This document shows positions 10,936 to 22,708 of a stretch of 64,000 nt of DNA, one piece after another. Location of the stretch: NCBI GenBank assembly GCA_026075535.2, contig AP026544.2, positions 7,626,001 to 7,690,000 of the forward strand, given 5' to 3'. The translations under genes were made by a program, and so were the position numbers. The DNA comes from Tricholoma matsutake. Its lineage: Eukaryota; Basidiomycota; Agaricomycetes; Agaricales; Tricholomataceae. Below the pieces are notes generated by a model. It was not told the origin of the DNA. It saw only the letters and a program-made list of their open reading frames with translations, and did no database searches. The first letter of the stretch is position 1; every line of letters starts with the position of its first letter.

Positions 10936-12374
10936 TAGTCTTTGAAGGTCCAGTTGGGTTGCAGTCACAGCCCCTTTTGGCTGCAACTGCAACCACAACC
11001 GGTTGTCTCACTTACAAAATCCCACCAACTGCAACTGCAACCGCAGCCAACTGGTTGGTGACTGGTTGTTGTCGGCTTGCAACTGGTTCCAACCAGTCGC
11101 AACCATACATATGTACAGTAATTTGTAAATAATAATATGTATTAATAAAACTAATAATAAAATAACAAGAACCTTCCCCCTGCTTGCATTGGGAGTGAGA
11201 GAGGGGGGGAGGTAGCTGTAGTCATGTAGAAAAGATCAAGAACCCCCCCCTGCTCGTGTTTGGAGCAAGAGAGGGGGGTGGGGGGCTGTCATCGTCATTA
11301 TTGGGGTTGGCAGTGGGTGTTGGTGACATGGCAGCAGTGCCACGTCATCATCGTCATCATCGTCATCATCATTGTTGGGGTTGGCGATGTTGCAGCAGTG
11401 CCACATTATTGTTGTCGGGTTGGTGTGGTGGCCTGTCATACCCCCATTGTTGTTCCTCTTGGTCAGCACCCCCATCTCCCCCTGCGAGCAGTGGCTCGCA
11501 GGCTGGGTGGTGGTGCTGGAAACATAATAGAGACCCCTCCATCTTGCGTTTGGAGCGAGGGAGGGGGGTGTCACCATAGAAGAAGAACATACCCCTCCAT
11601 CTCGCATTTGGAGTGAGAGAGGGGTGTGTCACATCTAGGTGGGGTGGGTTAGCTGTGATGTGGCATGGAGGTGGGTGCGGCTGGGGGGGCTTACCTGGCA
11701 GGTACCCCCCTGCTGGGGTCTCCTGGTGTCCCTCCCCATCCTCCTGACTGATCAGCACTCCTCACATCCCATTTCGATGGGGAGGAGGAGGTAGAGCAGG
11801 TGGGTGTGGTTTGTACGCATCGGCACACATCATTACCAAAGAATTTCAACCTAAAAACATAGAAATAAAGTTAGTAAACATAAAGATATACAAAAGAAAA
11901 CTTACTGTGGGCCCAAACGACATTATCGTCATTTGGGCCCATGTTGTTTGTGGCCATCATTGTCGTTGTCGTGAGAAGTGAACGATGGCACATACAAACA
12001 AATGTGTCGTGTTGCTGTTTACTTGCACCACACATATTCAAACATATACAGATGGCCCAAACATATATAAACCCTTGCCCATCCAACCTGTCATTCCTTG
12101 GGCATGCCCCAAATTTGTTACGGAGTAAGTAAATTACATAGAAAATAAAATAAAAATTGTACTATCTAAGATTGAGTAGTGAGGTAAGGCCACCCAGTTG
12201 CGACTGGTGGTGACTGGTTCCAATTGGTTGGACTTGTGAGCCTGAGCCTACCAACTGCAACTGCAACTGTTGACACTGAGGCCCAACTGCAACTGGAAAG
12301 ACTGGTTGCTTGCGGTTGGGTCCAGTTGAGTTCCAGTTTTTTTTCAGTTGCAGCAACTGGACCCTCAAAGACTA
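10936..12374. mobile_element. hAT-1: non-autonomous hAT element in Gyp-A pol tail
   Basis: The left end is TAGTCTTTGAAGGTCCAGTT. The right end is the complement of TAGTCTTTGAGGGTCCAGTT. A perfect 8-bp TSD, CCAAGGAC, lies at 10,928-10,935 and 12,375-12,382. Subterminal zones of about 180 bp on both sides are packed with CAACTG/GGTTGC words, likely transposase-binding repeats. The centre has ATC/GTC runs and four C-tract/G-tract palindromes like those of the element at 5,768. No transposase is encoded in its 1,439 bp. Confidence 0.92.
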
Positions 12375-12382
12375 CCAAGGAC

Positions 12383-14941
12383 CCATCTAAGGCAGCAAGT
12401 TCATTGCAGATGCTCAATGGCTCCCAAGTGGATTCCCCTAGGCTCCATTTTACCAGGAACTCCAGAGCATGACCATTCCATCGATGGGACATGATATCTT
12501 CGACATACCATTCGGCGTCATCAGGGGCGCTAAAGTCATACGGGTCAGGTCCACGTCGGTTGGGAAACACGGCATCATCACTTGCATGGTAAGGTCACAA
12601 CAGGCTCACATGGAACCTGTTATGCACTCTCCTCTGATGCAGTTCCTCTGGCAGTAACAAGTCATAGTTGGATTTCTCGGGTAGGCAAAGTAGGACCTTA
12701 TAAGGCCCTATGAACTTAGGCAGTAGCTTGCGCGCTTGTCCCTTAGGCATCCTAAGGTTATTCGTGGACAGATACACTAGGTCGCCCAGACTGATCTTGG
12801 GTTCCTCTCGCCTATGCTGATTGGCATAGTGTTGTTGGAATACTCGTTCCATGATAATGCTATTGTGAGCCATGGCCATGTTGCAAAGCGCATCCATGGC
12901 AAACATTTGTACACCCGGAGGGATTCGTTCGGGCAGTGGCAACTCCCTCATCATCCAGAGGAGAAACCCATAATTAATCTCAAAGGGTGCCATTCCCGTG
13001 GCCCGGTTGATGGTGGAGTTAATTGCAAACTCCACCAATGCCAGGAACTTGACCCAGTCCTTCTGGCTCAAGGCCACAAAGGATCGCAATATCTGGGCAA
13101 TTGACCGGTTGGCTTGTTCCATGGCCCCATCAGTTTGGGGGTGGAATGAGGTGGACATCAGGAGTTTCACATCCAGTATCCGATGGACCTCTCTCCACCA
13201 GTGAGAGGTGAACTTCGAGTCCCGATTGGATACTATAGATCCAGGTAGACTGTGTAGTCGGACTATTTCTTTAACAAACAATGATGACAACTTGGTTGCC
13301 GTTGTGGTGGTTTTCATGGGCACCAAGTGCACCATGGAAATGAGTCTACATAGGACAACCCAGAGGTAATTGAATCCCTCTGATTCAGGAAATGGGCCCA
13401 CAAAGTCCATACCTATTGACTCCCAAGGCTGGAGGGGAATAGGCAGGGAGTGAAGCTTGCCTTGAGGGGAAGTGTACTCCCCCTTAGACCAAAGGCACGC
13501 CTGGCAGAAATTGCAGAATAGATCGATCTCGTACTGGAGGCGTGGCCACCAGTACCATCGATGTACATATTCCACTGTTTTCGTGGGCCCAAAGTGACCA
13601 ACAATACAGTGAGCTTGGTCGATTATCTGACCATGCAATGTACCATCCTTTGAGGGGGCAGAGGGAATGCAGAGGACCCTAACTCCTCCCTTGTTCTTGG
13701 TCCACACCAGCCTGTCCTCCACCTCGAAACTCAGGTGATCCCCTGGTTGTTTCAGAATCTTACTGAAGACCTTGTCATCGGTGTATCCCGCTTGGATGTC
13801 CTCATCCAGCGGGTCATGTTCAGATAATTGGACCTTCAGATCAGTCCCCGATGCCAACAAGTCATAGACCATTGGATTATCACTCCTGTCTAAGGCAGGG
13901 GTGACATTGTCCTCTTCAGGATGATCCACCACTTGCTCCTGCTCTTTGATCCTTTCTCTGAGGGCAGCTAAGTGCTCCTTCACCTGCAGGGCCTGGGCAC
14001 AGGCTGAACGGTTCTCAATCACCTTGTTCTTGATCTCAAGATGCCTCTCCCAAGGGAGGTCCTCGTGCTTGGGATCCAACCTTACATCCGTGAACACATA
14101 ATGTTGCACCAGAGAGGTGTCATCCCAGTTATCAAACTGGTAGTACCGGGACAGGGTGTCAGCCACCTTGTTAAGGTTTCCTTTGATATATCGTATATCA
14201 AAGTCAAATCTTGACAGGTATTCCATCCATCGCGTCTGCCTAGCAGATAGGCGACACTGCATCTGGAAGAACTCTAGGGCCTTGTGGTCAGTTACCACAT
14301 GGAACCTCCATCCTATCAGTTTATCCTCCCACTTGAGTAGCCCCTCAAGGATGGCGATGGTCTCATGCTCAAAGGTACAATAGTTCCTTTGAGTGTCCAA
14401 GAACTTCTTCAATAGAAAGCCCGCTGGGCGACAATTTTGCCACTCCTTTCCTTGCCCGTACATGGCTCCTAATCCAAACACTGACACATCACAGATCACC
14501 CAAATGGGATCTGGTGAGGATGGGTCAATTGGCTTCAGTATGGGAGTCATACAACAAATATCCTTGATCATTTGGAAACATCGATCGTGGATGGGACACC
14601 ACTGGAAGGACTGTCCATTCTTTATCATGGCAGAGAGTGGACTGGTGTAGGCAGAGATGTCAGGGAGGAAGTGGGCCAGGTACTGCACCAGGCCCAAAAA
14701 GCACTGGATCTTGTGATAGTTATGGGGTGTTTTCCACTCCCATATTCAGGCCATCTTGTTGCTATCCACGTGGAGACCCAGGTCATCGATCATATGTCTG
14801 AGGCATTCCAATTTCTTGGCATATAATTCACACTTATTAGTGCAAAGGTACAATTGGTGTTCCCTCAGCTTGTCAAAGATGAGCTTGAGGTGTAGCTGGT
14901 GTTCTTCAATGGTCTCACTGAACATGAAGGTATCATCTAGA
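12383..14941 (-). pseudogene. Gyp-A pol: RT end, RNase H, integrase, chromodomain
   Basis: The strand reads DTFMFSE (the end of the RT YLDD box), then RT thumb (LGLVQYLAHFLPDISAYTSP, about 14,697) and RNase H (ICDVSVFGLGAMYGQG, HETIAILEG, VVTDHKALEFF). Next come the HHCC domain (HCIVGHFG...CNFCQAC) and the integrase core, GMDFVGPFP and VSNRDSKFTS, with Glu in TDGAMEQANRS. The second catalytic position reads SNRD instead of the usual SDRD, which is an Asp to Asn change at a CpG. A C-terminal chromodomain (YVEDIMSHRWNGHALEFLVK, about 12,510) would target histone marks. A TGA stands where relatives have Arg near 14,745. Confidence 0.85.
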
Positions 14942-15755
14942 TAGCATTTTAAGGTCCAGTTAAGTCCAATTTTTGATGTCTAAATGGGGCAACCGCAACC
15001 GCAACCGGTCCAGGACCGACCCAGATATTGATGGACCCCAACTGGACCGCATAGGACCGATGAAAACCAGTCCAAACTGACTTTTTGTTGTAAAATTTGT
15101 CGTACCAATATAGCCCATATGTTTCTCGGCAACTATTACCCGGACAGTTTAACCATTACTTAAGGAGTTGGATATTGTAATTCCCCAGCGATCGGTCCAA
15201 TTGTTAAGAGATTTCATCAAGATTTGACTGAGATATGACCAAAATGAAAGTACATTGGATTACATGTTGTAGGTTGTAGGTTGTAGGTTGTAGTTGTAGT
15301 ATATAGTTGCAGCTTGTCAGGGGTGTTAAATTAATCAAAGATACATGGTACAGATGTTTATGTGTGTTATTTTTATGTATTGGATGGTGTCCAATTGTAC
15401 CCAACATTTTTGTATAAGCAGTACAATCAGAGTTATTTTAATCACGATGAAATTCTTGTGCAAAATGTATTTGGTGATATCTCTCTCAGTTCTCAACCAT
15501 TTTTGATGGTCCAGGGGGCGAAATTGAAGTCATTATGTGTGGAAATCAGGGTGTATGGTTCCCGTGACATATAAACCGGTTGCAACCGGTTTTTATCGGT
15601 TTTATCGGTTCAATGATATTTTTCAAAGTGAAAGACTGGCAACTGGACTGCAAAAGACCGGTCCTATAAATAGCCACCTGATGAACCGGACTTCAGTTAA
15701 GTTTGGTTCGGTTTTGGTCTTTTTCCAGTTTGTAGGACCGGACCTAAAAACACTA
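14942..15755. mobile_element. hAT-2: non-autonomous hAT element in the Gyp-A RT active site
   Basis: The left end is TAGCATTTTAAGGTCCAGTT. The right end is the complement of TAGTGTTTTTAGGTCCGGTC. The 8-bp TSD CATCTAGA lies at 14,934-14,941 and 15,756-15,763. Subterminal GGTCC/AACCGG words repeat on both sides. It is 814 bp long with no transposase. The target is the codons of the YLDD catalytic box of Gyp-A reverse transcriptase. Confidence 0.9.
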
Positions 15756-15763
15756 CATCTAGA

Positions 15764-16503
15764 TATACATGGACAAAAAGTCCTATGTATTCATGGAAAA
15801 TGGAATTCATTAGCCACTGGAAGGTGGAAGGGGCATTACAGTCCCCTTGCTGCATCACCAAACTCTTGAATACCCCTAGCACCATCACGAAGGCCATCTT
15901 CCAGATATCTCCTGGTTTGACTGCAACCTGTTTGTAGGCATCAGAGAGATCGATCTTCGATCAGTACTTGGCCCGAGCCACATCCAAGCGGATGAGGTCC
16001 TGGTTGGGGAAGGGAGTGACATTCTTGATGGTATTGTCATTCCACCTTTTTGTGTTAACCACGGTCTGAATGGCACCATTCTTTGTGGGGACGACTAGCA
16101 TCGGGGCCACCTGCTCCGCTTGCACTGGTTGCCACCATCCCGCACGGCAGTACTTGTTGATTTTCTTGGCAAGCAGTTGTCTCATCGAGTCCAGATGGTG
16201 GGGCAAATGGTAATTGTATTGTTTGCCTTCATCCACCAAAGGAATTTGGTGGTTGATCTCCCTCATGGGGGGAGGTCTTTTGGGAACACCTTGCAGGATA
16301 TCCTTGCAGGCAGCAATCCACTCCTTTCTCAGGCATGGAATATCCTTCCTTTCTAGGGGTCCCTGATCCCTAGTCTTGGAGGCCAACTCGTCGCAGATGG
16401 TGAACAGAACCTCATTCAAATTGCTCAATTGCTGCTCAGTGAGCACCACAGGAATGGTGGGGCTTCCACCATTCGCCCCAAAGTTCGGGCCATCTGGGAA
16501 GTG
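15764..16503 (-). pseudogene. Gyp-A reverse transcriptase, N-terminal part
   Basis: This piece carries the RT palm: EINHQIPLVDEGKQYNYHLP, the nucleotide-binding region APMLVVPTKNGAIQTVVNTK, SKIDLSDAYKQV and QQGDCNAPSTFQWLMNSIF. The piece then reaches YLD, where hAT-2 interrupts it. A TGA at about 15,960 replaces an Arg codon. The upstream end (16,503) is the Gyp-B insertion point; the same protein continues at 22,709. Confidence 0.85.
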
Positions 16504-16904
16504 TGTTAGGAAACCACCCCATTACCTAATAAAATTTCATTTTATTTTATTATGTCGAATTATGCTACATGACACCAAATGACGCTACACTTTGATAGCA
16601 TGAGAATTTTATTTCGCATGCATCAAAATGTATGCACATGTACGAGTGCATCGGTAACAACAATGTACAATATGTGTAACATAGTATATAAACCCTAAAT
16701 ATATGCCTAGGGGACCCCAGTTGTGTTCTCTTAGGTATTCCACCTACGTTTTCGGTGTGAAAGGCCTATCTCAACAAACTCACCTATTAATAACCCCTTG
16801 CATCAAAACCATCAATTTCCCCATCATGAGCGTGGATCCCACCCCCTTCTTGTAGAGAGAACCTGCATGGTCTTAGCTGGCAGATAGTGGGTGTCGCCCT
16901 AACA
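16504..16904 (+). repeat. Gyp-B 5' LTR
   Basis: Equal in length to the 3' LTR (401 bp). The two differ at about twenty positions, all transitions, most at CpG. It carries TATATAAA at 16,685 and the predicted transcript start at 16,719. Confidence 0.95.
16685..16729 (+). promoter_or_regulatory. Gyp-B TATA box and predicted transcript start / self-primer
   Basis: TATATAAA starts at 16,685. Thirty-four bases on, at 16,719, the sequence AGTTGTGTTCT (16,719-16,729) is the exact reverse complement of the 11 nt that follow the LTR by two bases. A transcript starting at 16,719 could fold back and prime its own reverse transcription, as in Tf1. The start site is inferred, not measured. Confidence 0.7.
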
Positions 16905-16906
16905 GA

Positions 16907-16917
16907 AGAACACAACT
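16907..16917 (+). promoter_or_regulatory. Gyp-B primer-binding site, self-priming type
   Basis: AGAACACAACT begins two bases after the LTR end and is perfectly complementary to 16,719-16,729 within the LTR. It does not begin TGG, as tRNA-primed sites do. Confidence 0.7.
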
Positions 16918-17391
16918 TCCCATATCAGTGCACCTTCTCTTACTTGCACATATGTCATTGTTTCACCATGCCACATCCGATTACTCACCCTTTCAGCATG
17001 AGCTGGAAGTACTTGTATATACGTAATCTACCTTTTCTTTTGTAAGCTGATGCCAGGCCTTGCCTTACATTGCAACTGCCAGTGATCGAGAGGCAGCACT
17101 CATCATTAGGACAGCTGCAACCAGACAACCAATCGGATCTGGCTTAGTTACGATTTACATTACTCTATTCAGATGACTATTTTAGTTACAAGCCAAATTC
17201 AGTGTTATCTCCGAGATCAGGCACTGTTGGAAGGGTTATTGATCTGAAGTGTCAAAATAGGTGCCTGACAAACGATGAATGATTGATGAACCTCGACGAA
17301 CCTTATCACGTGACCCATAAACATTTGGAGAGGTCTCGAAGAAAAAATTTTGAATTTGTCGAAGAAGTGATTAATCACAGATTCTACAATT

Positions 17392-18489
17392 ATGTCTGAA
17401 CCTTCAACTTCTAATCCCGGTCCTAATCCTGTTCCCATACCAGCACTAGAGGCAAAAATTGATGCGCTCACAGTGCAAATGTCGCAATTAGTGTCAGTAT
17501 TGGCAGCATCACAGCCCAGACAAGCAGAAGTACAGCCAGAGATGATAGGAGAAAGAGATGATGAGATGGAGGAGATGGTGGAGTGGATATCGCAGGAGGA
17601 TGAGACAGCAGAGAAATCTGGAAATGGAAAAGCGCACTTACCTAAGTATGCGCCCCTGCAAATCTTTGATGGTACCATGGAGAATACAAAATCCTTCATC
17701 AGCTCTATAGTATTGTACATCCATGGGAGGAAGCCCGAGTTTCATACAGCTGAGTCTAGGATTATGTTTGCTCTCTCATACATTCAGGGGGGGGAAAGCA
17801 CAGTTCTGGAGAAACGAGGCTATTAATCAAATTGCCACAGGAAATAAACCATTTGCAACCTTCAAGGAATTTCTGGAGAGATTGGAGGCACACTTTGGAG
17901 ACCCTAATCCAAAGGCGACAGCCAATGCTAAATTAAAGACCATGCGCCAAGGTTCCTTAATGGTGGATGAATTTATTTTGCAGTTCAAAGCAAAAGCTTC
18001 GCAAACGGACATGGGAGAAGCTGCGTTGGTAGAGTTTTTGAAAGCAGGATTAAATCCCTCTTTATTCAAGTCTATCTACCGACTACCTTCTATGCCAGAG
18101 AAATTGGACAAGTGGTATAATTGGGCAATGCGCCTTGACTGGCAATATCGGCAGGAACAGGCAGAGTCAAAGTTGATGTACAGAAGTAGTAAATTTGGAA
18201 AGTCATCTGGAGGAAAGTCCGAGAAAGGAAAGGCACCTCAGGCACAAGCTCTGAGGGCACAGCCACCAGCCATGGCAGTGACACCTATAGTTACGGAGTC
18301 AGCAGCACCAGCAGAGGCAATGGAGGTTGATCAAGCAGGGAGATGAGCCCCACTTAAATGTTTTAACTGTGGGCAGTTAGGACACATTTCTAGGAATTGT
18401 AGGCAGAAAAGAAAGATTAGGGAAGCTACAATTGAGGAAGTGAAGCTGGAGGAAGGCAAGCAGAAGAATTTTGTGGAAGAGTCCCAGTG
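17392..18489 (+). pseudogene. Gyp-B gag
   Basis: The start is an ATG at 17,392 (MSEPSTSNPGPNPVPIPALE). A short coiled segment is followed by the gag helices (FDGTMENTKSFISSI, KEFLERLEAHFGDPNPKATA) and a CCHC knuckle CFNCGQLGHISRNC (about 18,359-18,400). An extra G in the run near 17,788 shifts the frame. A TGA at 18,347 replaces an Arg just before the knuckle. The gag frame ends with TGA at 18,488 and pol lies in the -1 frame. Gag would form the virus-like particle and package RNA. Confidence 0.8.
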
Positions 18490-21400
18490 AAGGTTTCCCC
18501 ATTGGTGACCCAGAATCGTTACAATGTATTAGTATCCGAGGAAACCCAGAGTAAATCAGAAAAGGAAATCGAGGAGGAGTACAACTGTTATGAATCACAT
18601 GACCAAGAAAATTGCTGAGCACTATTTCTGAAAACCCCTAAATTCTTTATTTGCTCTGCGCGAATAGAACCAGAAATCACCTTGACTGTGGGATTGAAGA
18701 CAGTGGACACGCATGCAGCTATTGATGTGGAAGTGTTGCTTGATAGTGGTGCTACAGGATTATTTATTAATTGATCCTTAATTACCGGAAATGGTATTAA
18801 CACACGCAAGCTGGTGCAACCTATAATGGTGTACAATATTGATGGAACAGTCAGTCGTGGAGGAACTATCAAGGAGGAGGTGACTATGGTACTAAAGTAT
18901 CAGGAGCATCAGGAGCGAGCCGTATTCGAAGTGTGCAATCTTGGGAAAACCAATCTAATAATAGGATGTCTGTGGTTATGTAAGCATAATCCCAAAATTG
19001 ATTGGAAAACTGGGAAAGTACAAATGACTCATTGTCCTAAGGAATGTAATGTGTATGGGAGGAAGATGAAGAAGGAAAAAAGGAAAAAGAAAGAGAAAGA
19101 ACGTCCAAGAAAGTATTCTGTTACAATGGAGGAAGTGGAGGATGAGGAAATGCCAAATGGGGAAGTTCCAATCATGATCGAGAAAGAAGAGCAGAAGCAA
19201 ACCTTTAGAACAATTTGTGGAGGACAGTCATGGGACAAGAATATCATGAAGATGGAGAAGCCAGTGGAGGAATGGGTGCCAAAAGTGTATCATGAACATC
19301 TGTCAGTGTTCCAGAAGAAGGAGTCTGAGTGAATGCCAGTGCGGAAGCCATGGGATCATGTGATTGAGATGAAGCCAGGGTTTGTGCTGAAGAAGTCGAA
19401 GGTATATCCGTTATCTCCAATGGAACAAGAAGAAGTGGATGCATTCCTGAAGGAGCAATTGCGCAAAGGATACATATGACCTTCGGAATCACCACAGACA
19501 TCACCAATATTCTTCATGCCAAAGAAAGACCAAAGGAAGAGGATGTGTACAGATTATAGGTATCTGAATGAATGGACAGTGAAGAACATGTACCCCCTGC
19601 TGTTGATCTCAGAAATAATTGACAAGGTGGGAAAAGCCAAGGTCTTTACAAAATTGGATTTATGATGGGGATACAACAATGTACAAATAAAGAAAGGAGA
19701 TGAGTGGAAGGCAGCATTTGCCATGCATCGAGGATCCTTCGAGCCGCTTGTCATGTTTTTTGGGATGACTAATAGTCCCCCGACCTTTCAAAATATGATG
19801 AATGACATTTTCAAGGACGTAATAGACAAAGGCGTGGTAATAATATTTATTGATGACATTCTGATATTCACGGAGGATGAAGAAAATCATGAGGCGATAG
19901 TACAGGAGGTGTTACCGAGGTTGGCAGAGAATGATCTATTTTTGAAACCAGAGAAGTGTGTGTTTGGGGCAAGCAAGATTGAGTTCCTAGGATTATTGAT
20001 CGGCCCTGACAGGATCAAAATGGATCCGATCAAGGTACAGGCAATCACAGATTGGCCTGCGCCCACCCATGTCAAGGAGGTTCAAGCCTTCTTGGGACTC
20101 GCAAATTATTATTGTCGCTTTGTGCACAATTTTTCTAAAATTGCTGCACCCTTACATAACCTTACGTGAAAGGGAGTAGTATGGAGGTGGGGAGAGCAGC
20201 AGCAGACAGCGTTTGAGGAGTTGAAGAGGAAGTTTGTGGAGGGACCAATATTAGCCCCAGTAGAATTCACATGCCCTTTGCGAGTGGAATCCGATGCATC
20301 CGATTTTGCTACTGGAGCGGTATTATCAATGCTGTGTGAAGATGACAAATGGCATCCTTGTGCATACTTGTCAAAAGGGTTGAATGATGTGCATGACAAA
20401 GAGATGTTGGGGATAATACGAGCATTGGAGGCGTGGAGGCATTATTTGGAGGGATGTACACATCAGATTGAGATCTGGATGAATCATCAAAATCTGCAAT
20501 ACTTTATGTCTGCTAAAAAGCTTAATCGCAGGCAAGCACATTGGGCACTATTCCTATCGCGTTTCAATTTTCACTTGGTCCACAAAGTGGGAAGCTTAAT
20601 GAGGAAAGCAGATGCATTATCCAGACGTATCGATCATAAAAGGGGGGTGGAGGAGGACAATAAAAATGTTACCTTACTCAAACCTGAATACTTTTGCATT
20701 TGCACTATGCATCAAGGGCATCTATTAATAGATAGCTCAGAAATGGAAATGTTGTCTAAAATTAGACAATGTTCAGAAATGGACAATGAAGTAGTGGAAG
20801 CCGTGAAAGCTCTGAAGGGAGAGAAGAAAGGTAATATCAAAGGAGATGAATGGGCTGAGAAACAAGGGTTGGTGTTGTTTCGAGGAAAAGTGTATGTACC
20901 AAAGGATCAGGATTTGCAAGGGAGATTGTCTGGTTACATCACAATATGCCGATTGCCGGACACCCAGGAAGATGGAAGACGTTGGAATTAGTAATGAGAA
21001 ATTATTGGTGGCCCAGAATTTCGAAGTATGTGTTGGGGTATGTGGATGGATGTGATATGTGCATGAGGGGGAAGAAATTTCCAGAGAAACCTGCAGGAAA
21101 TTAATGCCGAACCCTATACCTAAAGCGCCGTGGCGAGATATATCTGTGGATTTTATTACTGGATTACCTGAGGCTCAAGGGTACAATGCAATATTCATAG
21201 TATGCGACAGCTTTACAAAGGAGGTCCATATTATTCCTACTACTACAGAAACCTCATCATTGGGCTTGGCACGCCTCTCTCTAAATCAGGTATGGTGGTT
21301 ACATGGGTTACCTGATACCGTTATCTCTGATCACGGACCACAATTTGCTTCCGCATTTATGCGAGAACTAAACAACATATTGAGAATACAAACTAAATTA

Positions 21401-22291
21401 TCTATGGCATATCACCCACAGACTGATGGGCAGACAGAGAGAATGAATCAGGAGTTGGAGCAGTACCTATGTATGTTTGTCAACTACTGACAAACCAACT
21501 GGCCCAAATGGTTGGCAATTGCCGAATTTTCCCACAATAACAAATTTCATTTGGCTACTCGTATGTCACCCTTTTTCATGAATTATGGATATCATCCTTG
21601 CATGGGAGTAGAACCCAGAAGGGAAGTCAAAGTACAGTTGGTAGAAGATTTTGTATCTAAGATGCAAAAGGTACAAGAGGAAGCAGAGGTGGCATTGAAG
21701 AAAGCACGTGATGACATGATGTGACACATGGATCGTACTCGAGCATGTGCTCCAGAGTACAAAGTTGGTGACTTGGTATGGCTAAGTACCAAGGACCTGA
21801 ATATTCCATGACCTTCGAGGAAACTTATGGAAAAACAAGTTGGCCCATATGCAATCTCTAAAGTAATCTCACCTAATGCAGTAGTGCTAAAATTACCCCG
21901 ATCATTCAAGATTGATCCTGAGATTAATGTATCCCGCCTATGCCCTTACCATCCGCCCACTATTCCTGGCCAACAAACTACTCCGCAACCTCCAATAATA
22001 GTAGAAGGTGCTCCAGAATACATAGTTGAAGAAATTCTAGACTCACGTCTTCGACAGAACAAATTGGAGTTCTTAATAAAGTGGAAAAACTATACTGACA
22101 AAAATAATTTGTGGGAACCCGAAGAGAATTGTAAGTGAGCATGTAACACAATTGCCCAATTCTTTAAACGTAATCCAAATGCTCCGCATCGCATTGCGAG
22201 AATGGTGTATAAGGGGATGAAATTCCGGCCCTACCAAAATTTCACAGAGGGGACAAATGTAATATTTTCTCACCTGGAAGTCGAGGCATAA
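18490..22291 (+). pseudogene. Gyp-B pol: protease, RT, RNase H, integrase, chromodomain
   Basis: The protease motif is LLDSGATGLF (about 18,736). RT shows LRKGYI, KLDL.WGYNN, MFFGMTNSPPTFQ and the active site FIDDILIF (about 19,847). RNase H follows (ESDASDFATGAVL, DKEMLGIIRALE). The HHCC domain is HHNMPIAGHPG...CDMCMRG, read after a one-base deletion near 20,932. The integrase core is SVDFITG, ISDHGPQF and DGQTERMNQELE. The chromodomain lies at about 22,023-22,137 (YIVEEILDSRLRQNKLEFLI). In-frame TGA codons occur at Arg positions, among them 19,330, 19,478, 19,663, 20,167, 21,488 and 21,722. The natural TAA is at 22,289. Confidence 0.88.
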
Positions 22292-22302
22292 AAGGGGGGT
22301 AA

Positions 22303-22703
22303 TGCTAGGAAACCACCCCATTACCTAATAAAATTTCATTTTATTTTATTATGTCGAATTACGCTACATGACGCCAAATGATGCTACACTTTGATAGCAT
22401 GAAAATTTTATTTTGCATGCATCAAAATGTATGCGCATGTACGAGTGCGTCAGTAACAACAATGTACAATATGTGTAACATAGTATATAAACCCTAAATA
22501 TATGCCTAGGGGACCCCAGTTGTGTTCTCTTAGGTATTCCACCTATGTTTTCGGTGTGAAAGGCCTATCTCAACAAACTCACCTATTAATAACCCCTCGC
22601 ATCAAAACCATCAATTCCCCCATCACAAGCACGGATCCCGCCCCCTTCTTGTAGAGAGAACCCGCATGGTCTTAGCTAGCAGATAGTGGGTGTTGCCCTA
22701 ACA
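22303..22703 (+). repeat. Gyp-B 3' LTR
   Basis: It starts TGCTAGGAAACC and ends CCCTAACA, followed by the TSD AAGTG. Confidence 0.95.
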
Positions 22704-22708
22704 AAGTG

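Larger units (their letters stand above)
16504..22703 (+). mobile_element. Gyp-B: self-priming type chromovirus inserted in Gyp-A pol
   Basis: Two 401-bp LTRs (16,504-16,904 and 22,303-22,703) begin TGYTAGG and end CCTAACA. The TSD AAGTG lies at 16,499-16,503 and 22,704-22,708. Gag and pol lie between them, with an intact domain order, a C-terminal chromodomain and a purine tract AAAAGGGGGG at 22,290-22,299. The coding frames carry about nine TGA codons at Arg positions and two single-base frameshifts, so this copy is not functional. Confidence 0.95.

Noticed and set aside
18460..18490. Possible -1 frameshift site at the Gyp-B gag/pol junction (G AAT TTT)
   Set aside because: Pol is in the -1 frame, but the heptamer is not canonical because its first three bases differ, and there is only one copy to compare.
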